A stretch of DNA of 64,000 nt from NCBI GenBank assembly GCA_036267975.1, contig DATAVA010000049.1, positions 42,369 through 106,368 on the forward strand. The letters run 5' to 3'. Below the pieces are notes generated by a model. It worked only from the letters and a program-made list of their open reading frames with translations, searched no databases and was not told the origin of the DNA. Positions 34,189 to 41,787 of this stretch are shown here, in pieces; position 1 is the stretch's first letter; every line of letters begins with the position of its first letter. Made by a program: the position numbers and the translations under genes. Source of the DNA: DAIDKA01 sp036267975 (lineage in GTDB: Bacteria; Pseudomonadota; Gammaproteobacteria; Steroidobacterales; Steroidobacteraceae).

Positions 34189-35033
34189 CAGAAGCGGCCG
34201 CTTTGATAGTCCGCAAAGGCCTGCCGCAGCTGATCCTGCGTGTTCATGACAAACGGCCCATGGCGCGCCACGGGCTCGTGCAGCGGGCGGCCTGCCACCA
34301 GGATTGCCCGGGCCGCGGCGGCTGCGGCCTGTAACCGCACCTGGGCGCCGTCGGTGAGCACCGCCAGCGTGTGCGATGCCAGGCGCACGGCCTGACTGCC
34401 CGTCCCCACCGACAGCTCGCCTTCAAACACATAGACGAAGGCGGAATGTCCCGGCGGCAGTGGATGCACGAAGCCGGCCTGCGCATCGAGCTCGATGTCC
34501 AGGTAGGTCGGATCCGTGGCCGGCTGCACCACCGGCCCGATGACCGGCCCGACCTGTCCGGCAATCACCTTCACGTGCACACCCCGCGCCGGGCTCACCA
34601 TCGGAATGCGCTCCGGGCCAAACTCCTGATAGGCCGGCTCGATCATTTTTGCGCGCGCCGGCAGGTTCAGCCACAGCTGGAAGCCGCGCATGCGGCCTTC
34701 CTGCTGCTCGGGCATTTCTGAATGCACGATGCCGCGACCGGCGGTCATCCACTGCACGGCGCCGGCCACCAGCACGCCTTCATGGCCGTGGTTATCCTGG
34801 TGACGCATGCGGCCATCGAGCATGTACGTGACCGTTTCAAAGCCCCGATGCGGATGTGCCGGAAATCCGGCGATGTAGTCCCCGGGACTGTCCGTTCCAA
34901 ACTCATCCAGCATGAGGAATGGATCCAGATCCGCAAGTGCCGGCTGGCCGATGACGCGCGTGAGCTTCACGCCCGCCCCATCCGAGGTCGGCATGCCGCG
35001 AACCTGCTGAATCACTCTGCGATCACTTTCCAT
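34188..35033 (-). CDS. Pirin-family protein
   Basis: A 281-residue bicupin of the pirin family: DPFLMLDEFG, AHPHRGFETVTYMLDGRMRHQDNHG, VQWMTAGRGIVHSEMPE supply the iron-binding His/His/His/Glu set, and the second cupin with GHSAFVYVFEGELSV follows. Some pirins are quercetin 2,3-dioxygenases or regulators of redox enzymes. It shares an operon with a VOC protein; the substrate is unknown. Confidence 0.92.
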   Translation of the reverse strand: MESDRRVIQQVRGMPTSDGAGVKLTRVIGQPALADLDPFLMLDEFGTDSPGDYIAGFPAHPHRGFETVTYMLDGRMRHQDNHGHEGVLVAGAVQWMTAGRGIVHSEMPEQQEGRMRGFQLWLNLPARAKMIEPAYQEFGPERIPMVSPARGVHVKVIAGQVGPVIGPVVQPATDPTYLDIELDAQAGFVHPLPPGHSAFVYVFEGELSVGTGSQAVRLASHTLAVLTDGAQVRLQAAAAAARAILVAGRPLHEPVARHGPFVMNTQDQLRQAFADYQSGRF

Positions 35034-35135
35034 GCTCGAAGCCTACTCCCAGGAACGACAAATGATAATGCGGCTCAATAGGAAGCCTGCGGGGCCGAAG
35101 GGTGCGACCGTGAAGGTCGCGGTGGCACCGGGACC

Positions 35136-36230
35136 TTACCGCAAGGCGTGCTGCACGCGGTCTTCGAGGGGCGGCGGGCCCACCTGCCGGCCGTCCGCGC
35201 CACGCTGGACTACCTGGCCGAGTGGCTTGCCCGTGCGCAGCCCCGTCAGGTTGTTGGCGAATTCTCGCGTGCAGCTCTCCCAGCTCGAGCGCAGCGCGCG
35301 CGCCCGGCAGGCGGCCGGATCAAGCCGCAGCGCGCGGTGCGCGGCACGCGCGAGGTTCTCCTCCAGCGCGCCTGTGACTCCATCCTCGACGACATCGATG
35401 GGGCCCGTGACGGGATAGGCGGCCACCGGGAGCCCGCAGGCCATGGCCTCCAGATTCACCAGTCCGAAGGTATCGGTGCGGCTCGGAAACACGGACACAT
35501 CGCCGGCCGCCAGGTGGGCCGCGAGATCCTCGCCAAAACGATATCCGGCAAATACCGCATCGGGGTAACTCGCCTGCAGACGTACGCGCTCCGGGCCATC
35601 GCCCACCACGAGCTTCGAGCCCGCCCAGGGCATTTTCAGGAACGCGTCGATGTTCTTCTCCACCGCCAGGCGCCCGACGTACACCGCAACGGGACGCGGC
35701 AGATCCAGGAACTGTTTGGACTGTGGACGGAACAGCCGGGTATCCACACCGCGCTGCCAACGCGCGACATTGCGAAAGCCCCACTGTTCGAGCTCACCCT
35801 GCAGAGTTGGGGTACTGACCATGCACACGCGCGCCGCCCCGTGAAAGTAACGCAGCCAGCGATAGGTCAGGCGCAGCGGAATCGGCAATCGTGAGCGCAG
35901 GTATTGCGGGAACTGCGTGTGGTAGGAGGTCGTGAAGTACAGGCCGCGGCGTACGCAGTAGCGGCGCGCCGCGATCCCCAGCGAGCCCTCGGTGGCAATA
36001 TGGATGGCATCGGGGGCAAACGCCTCGATGGCGCGCGCGACCTTTGCAGCCGGGAACAAGGCAAGCCGGATTTCCGGATAGCTCGGACACGGCAGTGTGC
36101 GAAATCCAACGGGTGTGATCAGCCGGATCTCGTGGCCGAAGTCACGCAGGCAAGACACGGTGTGCGACAGGGTTCGCACGACGCCGTTGGTTTGCGGTCG
36201 CCATGCATCCGTGACAATGAGAATCTTCAT
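35136..36230 (-). CDS. GT4-type glycosyltransferase
   Basis: A 364-residue GT-B glycosyltransferase. The N-terminal Rossmann begins KILIVTDAWRPQTNGVVRTLSHTV, DAIHIATEGSLG lies in the acceptor domain and VSVFPSRTDTFGLVNLEAMACGLPVAAYPV in the donor domain (an Asp replaces the first Glu of the EX7E motif, a common variant). It resembles MgtA-like enzymes that transfer a sugar to diacylglycerol or a glycolipid. It lies next to phospholipid genes, so a glycolipid role is possible. Confidence 0.86.
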   Translation of the reverse strand: MKILIVTDAWRPQTNGVVRTLSHTVSCLRDFGHEIRLITPVGFRTLPCPSYPEIRLALFPAAKVARAIEAFAPDAIHIATEGSLGIAARRYCVRRGLYFTTSYHTQFPQYLRSRLPIPLRLTYRWLRYFHGAARVCMVSTPTLQGELEQWGFRNVARWQRGVDTRLFRPQSKQFLDLPRPVAVYVGRLAVEKNIDAFLKMPWAGSKLVVGDGPERVRLQASYPDAVFAGYRFGEDLAAHLAAGDVSVFPSRTDTFGLVNLEAMACGLPVAAYPVTGPIDVVEDGVTGALEENLARAAHRALRLDPAACRARALRSSWESCTREFANNLTGLRTGKPLGQVVQRGADGRQVGPPPLEDRVQHALR

Positions 36231-36358
36231 GCGCCCGGCATGATTGCCCGGATTCGTGACGGTTCGATGACCGCAGTGTCATGTTCCCGTAAATATTTTG
36301 AGATATCTGCTTCATGCCGGTGTCTGAAACACTGTCTACGCAATGCAGAGGTATTCGA

Positions 36359-36970
36359 ATGCAAACTTTCTGGCGGGCGCTCCAATCCCAGCGCTGGGAC
36401 GATCATCGTTACTATCATCACAGCCGCATCAATCAATCGCTGCACCTGCTCAGCGCGCTGAGCTTCCTGGCCTCTTACGCCGTGGTTTGGAAAAGCCCGA
36501 CGCTTGCGGCCATGCTCGGGTGGCTCGTGGCCATGGTCAGTCGTCAGTCAGGCCACTTCTTCTTCGAGCCGAAGGGCTATGACAGCGTCAATCACGCGAC
36601 CCACGAACATAAGGAAGACATCAAGGTGGGCTATAACCTGCGCCGCAAGGTCGTGCTGCTCGCCGTCTGGGCGCTGGTCCCCGCCGTGCTGTGGTTGAGC
36701 CCGAACCTGTTCGGCCTGTTTCAGGCGCCTGCCACCCGCGCCGAGTTCATCAGCAATGTCGGCGTTCTATGGCTATCCGTGGGAATCGGCGGCCTGCTGT
36801 TCCGCACCGTGCAGCTGTTCTTCATCCGCGACGTGCAGACGGGGCTGGTGTGGATCACCAAGATCATCACGGACCCGTTCCACGATGTGATGCTGTACTA
36901 CCGCGCCCCGCTGGCGCTGTTGCGCGGCGAACTGATCGACCCGATGGATGACGTGCTCCACCAGGCCTGA
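36359..36970 (+). CDS. DUF962/Mpo1-like membrane protein
   Basis: A 203-residue membrane protein. DDHRYYHHSRINQSLHLL and SGHFFFEPKG, followed by EHKEDIKVGYN, match the Mpo1/DUF962 pattern (YxHH...N...H and GHxxFE). Yeast Mpo1 is an Fe-dependent dioxygenase that alpha-oxidises 2-hydroxy fatty acids. Three or four helices are visible. The start ATG 36359 has AGAGG 7 nt upstream. Its 3' end overlaps the convergent aminotransferase by 73 nt. A fatty-acid or lipid role fits the neighbours; the assignment is by pattern, not by search. Confidence 0.7.
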   Translation: MQTFWRALQSQRWDDHRYYHHSRINQSLHLLSALSFLASYAVVWKSPTLAAMLGWLVAMVSRQSGHFFFEPKGYDSVNHATHEHKEDIKVGYNLRRKVVLLAVWALVPAVLWLSPNLFGLFQAPATRAEFISNVGVLWLSVGIGGLLFRTVQLFFIRDVQTGLVWITKIITDPFHDVMLYYRAPLALLRGELIDPMDDVLHQA

Positions 36971-38601
36971 AGCACTTCGCGCAGCAATCGACGGCGGATC
37001 GCGCGGTTGGTGAGGTCCGGATCGGACCACCACCAGCCGTCGCGCTCCATGTCGCGTGCGGCGGCGACAATCCGCTCGACCACTTCTGCAAAATCCGCAT
37101 CGGTGTAATTGTGGCTGAAGATGAAGCGACCGGTCCCCACCCAGCTCAGGGCGAGCCCGTGCGCACGCAGGTAGTACTGGAACATCCAGTTGTACTGCGA
37201 AGCGCGGGTATAGCCCACCGTCCAGATCGAGGACAGGTTGGCCACCTGCAGCGGCAGATTGTGCGCCACCAGGCGCGCGTTGAGTGCCGCGGCGCGCGCA
37301 TTCCACACTGCATCGAGGTCGCGGTACATGTGCTGCACGGCCTCATCGGTCAGGTGCTGCAGGAACTCATGCATCGCCCCCATCACGTAGGGATGCGAAT
37401 TGAAGGTTCCCCGGGCGAGACAGACATCCCCCGGATGCCCGTCGCGATAGCGCCGCATGAGATCCGCGCGTCCGCACACCACCCCGACCGGCAATCCACC
37501 GCCGAGCGTCTTGCCGTACGTGACCAGGTCCGCACGCACGCCGAAATACTCCTGCGCGCCACCCACAGCCAATCTGAATCCCACGAACACTTCGTCGAAG
37601 ATCAGCACGATTCCGCGCGCCGTGCAGACTGCGCGCAGCTGCCGCAACCAGGCGCTGTAGGCGGCACGATCGAAACTCGCGTGGCGGGCGCTGTCCACGA
37701 GCGCGCCATCACTGGGCGCATTGGCGTTCGGATGCAGGGCCTGCAGCGGATTCACCAGCACGCAGGCGATGTCACGACGCAGGCGCAGAACCTTCAAGGT
37801 CTGCGCGCTCATCTCCTTGAGCGTGTAGGTGTCGTGCGCCGTCGCCGGATTGCCGACTCCCGGCTGCACATCGCCCCACCAGCCATGATAGGCGCCGCAA
37901 AAGCGCACCAGGTGGCGGCGACGGGTGTGATAGCGGGCCAGCCGCACCGCCTGCATGACGGCCTCCGTGCCGGACATGTGAAAGGACACCTCGTCCATGC
38001 CGGAGATTTCACGCAGGCGGCGCACGTTGTAGGCCATCACCGGGTGATAGGTGCCGAGTACCGGACCCAGGTCGTGCACCAGCTCGGCGCCGCGCGCCAT
38101 GCACTGCTTGTAGAAATCGTAACCGAAGACATTGACGCCGTAGGATCCGGCCAGGTCGTAGAACTCATTGCCATCCAGGTCGGTGAGGCGCACGCCCGAG
38201 GAGGCCTGCAGGAACGAGCCGGCCTCCAGATTGTCGCGCACGATGCGGCTGAACTGGAAGGGCACGCGATAGCGCGCCGTGAACTGCATGTCGGATACCG
38301 ACTGCGCGACCTGGGCCGTCAGTCCGGCAGAGCGCGCGAAGCGCATCGCGAACACTTCGCAAAGCCGGGTGAATCCGGCGCGGCGCCGGGCCGCCACCGC
38401 TTCCGGTGCCGCGTCCGCCACGAAGAAGCGTGCGGTGGAGTATTCGTAGAACGGCAGCACACGGGCGATGCGGCGCGACCAGCGGGCATGCCCGGCAAGC
38501 GAGCGATGCTTGGCAGCCGAGAGGGCGAGGCGCAGCCGTGCCTGGGCCAGCAGCCACAGCGTCAGCAGGGCCGCGGGAATCAGCAGCAGGTATGCATTCA
38601 T
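36898..38601 (-). CDS. Membrane-anchored class III aminotransferase (glutamate-1-semialdehyde aminomutase-like)
   Basis: A 567-residue PLP enzyme. Residues 1-27 form a transmembrane anchor (YLLLIPAALLTLWLLAQ), residues about 60-130 an extra domain, and the rest a class III aminotransferase: FHMSGTEAVMQAVRLARYHT, CGAYHGWWGDV, IFDEVFVGFR and the catalytic Lys in LVTYGKTLGGGLPVG. The long N-terminal extension and anchor are not found in hemL. ATG 38601 is used because the frame upstream is unsupported. It starts 34 bp from the divergent PSD gene. The role is unknown; an aminated lipid or head-group modification is possible. Confidence 0.82.
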   Translation of the reverse strand: MNAYLLLIPAALLTLWLLAQARLRLALSAAKHRSLAGHARWSRRIARVLPFYEYSTARFFVADAAPEAVAARRRAGFTRLCEVFAMRFARSAGLTAQVAQSVSDMQFTARYRVPFQFSRIVRDNLEAGSFLQASSGVRLTDLDGNEFYDLAGSYGVNVFGYDFYKQCMARGAELVHDLGPVLGTYHPVMAYNVRRLREISGMDEVSFHMSGTEAVMQAVRLARYHTRRRHLVRFCGAYHGWWGDVQPGVGNPATAHDTYTLKEMSAQTLKVLRLRRDIACVLVNPLQALHPNANAPSDGALVDSARHASFDRAAYSAWLRQLRAVCTARGIVLIFDEVFVGFRLAVGGAQEYFGVRADLVTYGKTLGGGLPVGVVCGRADLMRRYRDGHPGDVCLARGTFNSHPYVMGAMHEFLQHLTDEAVQHMYRDLDAVWNARAAALNARLVAHNLPLQVANLSSIWTVGYTRASQYNWMFQYYLRAHGLALSWVGTGRFIFSHNYTDADFAEVVERIVAAARDMERDGWWWSDPDLTNRAIRRRLLREVLQAWWSTSSIGSISSPRNSASGAR

Positions 38602-38621
38602 GCCCGGAAAAATATTGCATG

Positions 38622-38634
38622 GGAATGACATTCC
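38622..38634. promoter_or_regulatory. 13-bp palindrome between divergent starts
   Basis: GGAATG-A-CATTCC is a perfect inverted repeat with a 1-nt centre. It sits in the 34-bp gap between the divergent ATG codons at 38601 and 38636, ending one base before the second ATG. It could be an operator shared by both genes, or part of the coding region if the PSD start lies upstream. Confidence 0.5.
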
Positions 38635-38635
38635 G

Positions 38636-39526
38636 ATGACGGTCCGAGCCGCCATCAGCCGTCTGGTGCAGCACGAGGATCTCAATTTCCTGCTGACCAA
38701 CCGGATTCCGCGCCGCTGGCTGACCCTGTTCGTGGGCTGGCTGAGCAAAATCGAGCGTCCGCTGGTCAGTGTGCCGGCCATCGCGCTGTGGCGATTGTTC
38801 TGCGATGTGGACCTGCGCGATGCGCGCGCGACGCATTTCCGCAGCCTGCATGAGTGCTTCACCCGCCAGCTCCGGGAGGGCGCCCGGCCGATCGACCCCG
38901 ATCCGGCAGTGGTGGTCTGCCCGAGCGACGGCATTGTCGGCGCCTCGGGCAGGGTCGTGGCCGGTGAGTGCCTGCAGGCCAAGGGAGCCCCCTACACGCT
39001 CATGGACCTGCTGGCCGATCACGACCTGGTGCGCCAGTACCAGCGGGGGTCCTACGTGACCCTGCGACTGACGGCCGGCATGTACCACCGCTTCCATGCA
39101 CCGCATGATTGCCAGGTCGAGCAGGTCACCTACATCTCCGGTGACACCTGGAACGTCAATCCCATCGCCGTGAAGCGCATCGAAAGCCTGTTCTGCAAAA
39201 ACGAACGCGCCGTCATCCGCCTTAAGCTTGAGCCCTCAGGCCATATCGTCACGCTGGTCCCGGTCGCAGCCATACTCGTCGCCAGCATCCGCTTGAACTT
39301 CCTGAACGTGCTGTTGCACTTACGCTATCGTGGTCCGAATCACATTCCGTGCACCGCGAAGCTGAAGCGCGGCGAGGAAATGGGCTGGTTCCAGCATGGC
39401 TCAACCATCATTGCCTTTGTCCCGCCCGGCGTGCGCCTGGCCGATGGCCTGAGCGCCGGGACTACCGTGCGCATGGGGCAGGCGCTGTTCAAACTGACGG
39501 ATGAACGGCACAGTGAGCGCAGATGA
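38636..39526 (+). CDS. psd: Phosphatidylserine decarboxylase
   Basis: A 296-residue pyruvoyl-dependent decarboxylase of the membrane-bound psd type: HFRSLHECFTRQLREGARPI, VVCPSDGIVG, GSYVTLRLTAGMYHRFHAPHD with the His essential for self-cleavage, and GWFQHGSTIIAFVPPG with the GST (Ser256) at which the chain cuts to make the pyruvoyl group. It converts phosphatidylserine to phosphatidylethanolamine in the inner membrane. ATG 38636 is preferred; an upstream in-frame ATG at 38600 would extend it. Its stop is next to the SDR start (4-nt overlap). Confidence 0.93.
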   Translation: MTVRAAISRLVQHEDLNFLLTNRIPRRWLTLFVGWLSKIERPLVSVPAIALWRLFCDVDLRDARATHFRSLHECFTRQLREGARPIDPDPAVVVCPSDGIVGASGRVVAGECLQAKGAPYTLMDLLADHDLVRQYQRGSYVTLRLTAGMYHRFHAPHDCQVEQVTYISGDTWNVNPIAVKRIESLFCKNERAVIRLKLEPSGHIVTLVPVAAILVASIRLNFLNVLLHLRYRGPNHIPCTAKLKRGEEMGWFQHGSTIIAFVPPGVRLADGLSAGTTVRMGQALFKLTDERHSERR

Positions 39527-40368
39527 GCAACCGACCCCTCGCCGTCATTACCGGCACGACGCATGGCATCGGCACCGTGACCAGCCATGCGCTGGCGCGT
39601 GGCGGGTATGATCTGGCGATGCTGTGTCGCAATCTCGTGACCGCAGCGATGCTCGCACGGGAGATTATGCAGCGCGCCCCCGGCAGTCAGGTCGAAGTGG
39701 TGCACTGCGACCTGGCGGATTTGTCCAGCGTGCGCAGCGCGGCGCACGCGCTGTTGAACCGCCACCGGCCGATCGATCGACTGATCAACAATGCCGGCAT
39801 CGTGAGCACCCGCAGGCGATTTTCGGTGGATGGCCATGAACTGACCTTCGCGACCAATCACCTGGGCCCCTTCCTGCTGACGCGGCTGCTGCTGCCCGCG
39901 CTGAGCGCTACGGCCCGTATCATCAATGTTGCATCAAAGGTGCATTACCGCGGACGCATGGACCTGGACACCGTGGACGATCCCCGTGCCCGCTACAGCA
40001 GCGTCGCCGCGTATTCGCGCTCAAAGCTCGCAAACGTTCTGGACACCTTCGCACTGGCCAGACGGATGGCCGGCAACGGCATAACCGTCAATTGCCTGCA
40101 TCCGGGGGTCGTCGCCACGAACCTGCTGCCCGGCTGGCTGAATCTCATCCGGCCGCTGTTCAAGCGGGTGATTCTGAGCGCCGAACAGGGGGCGCGCACG
40201 ACACTGTATCTCGCGTTGGAGCCGCAGGCCGGCGCGCTGCACGGTGAGTACCTGGATGAGCACCAGCAGGTGCAACCGGCAGCAGCAGCGGCGCGTGACC
40301 TGGCCCTCCAGGAGCAGTTACTGGCGTGCAGCGCCCGGTGGACGGGTCTCGATCAGGCCAGCGCCTGA
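39523..40368 (+). CDS. SDR of the retinol-dehydrogenase-like type
   Basis: A 281-residue cytoplasmic SDR: AVITGTTHGIG (cofactor), LINNAGIVS, NVASKVHYRG (serine) and catalytic YSRSK. No signal peptide. It overlaps psd by 4 nt, so the two are cotranslated, which suggests a lipid or aldehyde substrate. Its 3' end overlaps the convergent DUF218 gene by 51 nt. Confidence 0.87.
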   Translation: MSNRPLAVITGTTHGIGTVTSHALARGGYDLAMLCRNLVTAAMLAREIMQRAPGSQVEVVHCDLADLSSVRSAAHALLNRHRPIDRLINNAGIVSTRRRFSVDGHELTFATNHLGPFLLTRLLLPALSATARIINVASKVHYRGRMDLDTVDDPRARYSSVAAYSRSKLANVLDTFALARRMAGNGITVNCLHPGVVATNLLPGWLNLIRPLFKRVILSAEQGARTTLYLALEPQAGALHGEYLDEHQQVQPAAAAARDLALQEQLLACSARWTGLDQASA

Positions 40369-41115
40369 GCGGAAACGCAGTTGCACATCCTGAACCACCC
40401 ATCCGAGCCCCTCGTACAGAGCGCGCCGCGAGAGCACCACGGCATCGGCGTTCGGCACATAGGCCATGATGCCGATCTCACGTTGCGTACCGATGTCCGC
40501 CGGTGCGGGCACCGTATCGATCCCCGCCTGGTCGAATTCCACCACCGCGCGGGCCATGTGCGCGGCGGAGGTCACGAGCAACACCTTCTGCACGCCCGCA
40601 CGCACGAGAATAGCGGCGGAAAACTGGGCGTTCTCGTGGGTGTCCCGCGAGCGGTTCTCCACCCATCGGGCGGTGACTCCCAGGTCCTGGTGCATGAAGT
40701 CACGCATCGAGGCCGCCTCGAAGCGGCTGCCGGAAATCAGCACTGGCAGCTGCGTCAGGCGGGCCAGCCGTGCCCCGTACACGAGCCGCTCAAGGCTGGT
40801 GGCCCCGGGCGCCGAGGTGCCGTATTCGGGCGCAAAGACCCGCACGCCCCCGCCCAGGATGACGATGGCCTGCGCATCGTCGATCTTCGCCGGATCGAGT
40901 GCCGGATAGCGCTCGGCCCAGTGCACCAGGGCGTCCGCGACGATCGGGGTGGCCAACACCCACAGGGCGGCCAGTCCCAGCGCGCACAGCAGCGCGCCCG
41001 CCAGTCGCGCCCGGCGGTACGCCAGCAGCGCCAGCCCGATAGCGGCGAGCAGCAGCGGCCCGGTGGGCGGCAGCACCAGGTTCTTCAGCAGCTGCTTCCA
41101 GACGTAGTAGTCCAT
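40318..41115 (-). CDS. DUF218 / YdcF-like membrane-anchored protein
   Basis: A 265-residue protein with two N-terminal transmembrane segments (LVLPPTGPLLLAAIGLALLAYRR and LAGALLCALGLAALWVLATP), then a DUF218 domain: DAQAIVILGGGV, SGSRFEAASMRDFM, RSRDTHENAQFS and LLVTSAAHMARAVVEF. DUF218 proteins (YdcF, SanA, ElyC) act in envelope homeostasis; ElyC-like membership is likely. ATG at 41115 used. It runs opposite to the phospholipid genes. Confidence 0.86.
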   Translation of the reverse strand: MDYYVWKQLLKNLVLPPTGPLLLAAIGLALLAYRRARLAGALLCALGLAALWVLATPIVADALVHWAERYPALDPAKIDDAQAIVILGGGVRVFAPEYGTSAPGATSLERLVYGARLARLTQLPVLISGSRFEAASMRDFMHQDLGVTARWVENRSRDTHENAQFSAAILVRAGVQKVLLVTSAAHMARAVVEFDQAGIDTVPAPADIGTQREIGIMAYVPNADAVVLSRRALYEGLGWVVQDVQLRFRSGAGLIETRPPGAARQ

Positions 41116-41191
41116 GTGCCCGAATGATAGCGCCCATTGAATCACGTAATATCAGTTGCGTTGTTCCATCCGATCTACCCAAGGATCCGAC

Positions 41192-41782
41192 ATGCCGGTA
41201 ACAACCCGCTCGACCCTGACGCAGCGCCTGCTGTTTGCCCTGAACTTTTTCCGGCATCCGTTCATGCTGGGATCCATCTGGCCCAGTTCCCGGTACCTGG
41301 TCGATGAGGTGCTGCGGCCCATCGCGTGGGAGCGGGCAACGGTCATCGTCGAATACGGCCCCGGGGTGGGCACGATCACGAGCGAAATCCTCAGCCGCAT
41401 GCGCCCGGATGCGCACCTGGTCGCCATCGAGACCAATGCGGCCTTCGTGAAGTTTCTGAATGCCTCTTTCAGCGACCCGCGGCTGCATGTCACCAACGAG
41501 TCCGCCGCCGATGTGGGCACCATTCTGAAGCGCCTGAACCTGCCGCTGGCACAGTATGTGGTTTCCGGCATCCCGCTGGGCAGCATGCCCGAGGCCCTGC
41601 GCGCGGACATCGTCGCCAAGACGCGCGTGGCCCTGGCACCGGGCGGCCAGTTCCTGGTGTATCAGTTCACCAGCCGCGTGCTGCCCGCCCTGCAACGCAC
41701 CTTCCGCGACGTGTCGCGCAGCACGGAGAAGCGCAACATTCCGCCGGCGCAGCTGTTCGTGTGCGCCACGGACGCCGGCTAG
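41192..41782 (+). CDS. Phospholipid N-methyltransferase (PmtA-like)
   Basis: A 196-residue SAM methyltransferase: FFRHPFMLGSIWPSSRYLV then VEYGPGVGTITSEIL (SAM loop), AIETNAAFVKFLN and VVSGIPLGSMP. This combination matches the Pmt enzymes that methylate phosphatidylethanolamine towards phosphatidylcholine. ATG 41192 with AAGGA 6 nt upstream. With psd encoded 2 kb away the window can make phosphatidylethanolamine and then methylate it. The short length and lack of other domains are normal for the family. Confidence 0.85.
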   Translation: MPVTTRSTLTQRLLFALNFFRHPFMLGSIWPSSRYLVDEVLRPIAWERATVIVEYGPGVGTITSEILSRMRPDAHLVAIETNAAFVKFLNASFSDPRLHVTNESAADVGTILKRLNLPLAQYVVSGIPLGSMPEALRADIVAKTRVALAPGGQFLVYQFTSRVLPALQRTFRDVSRSTEKRNIPPAQLFVCATDAG

Positions 41783-41787
41783 CAGGT

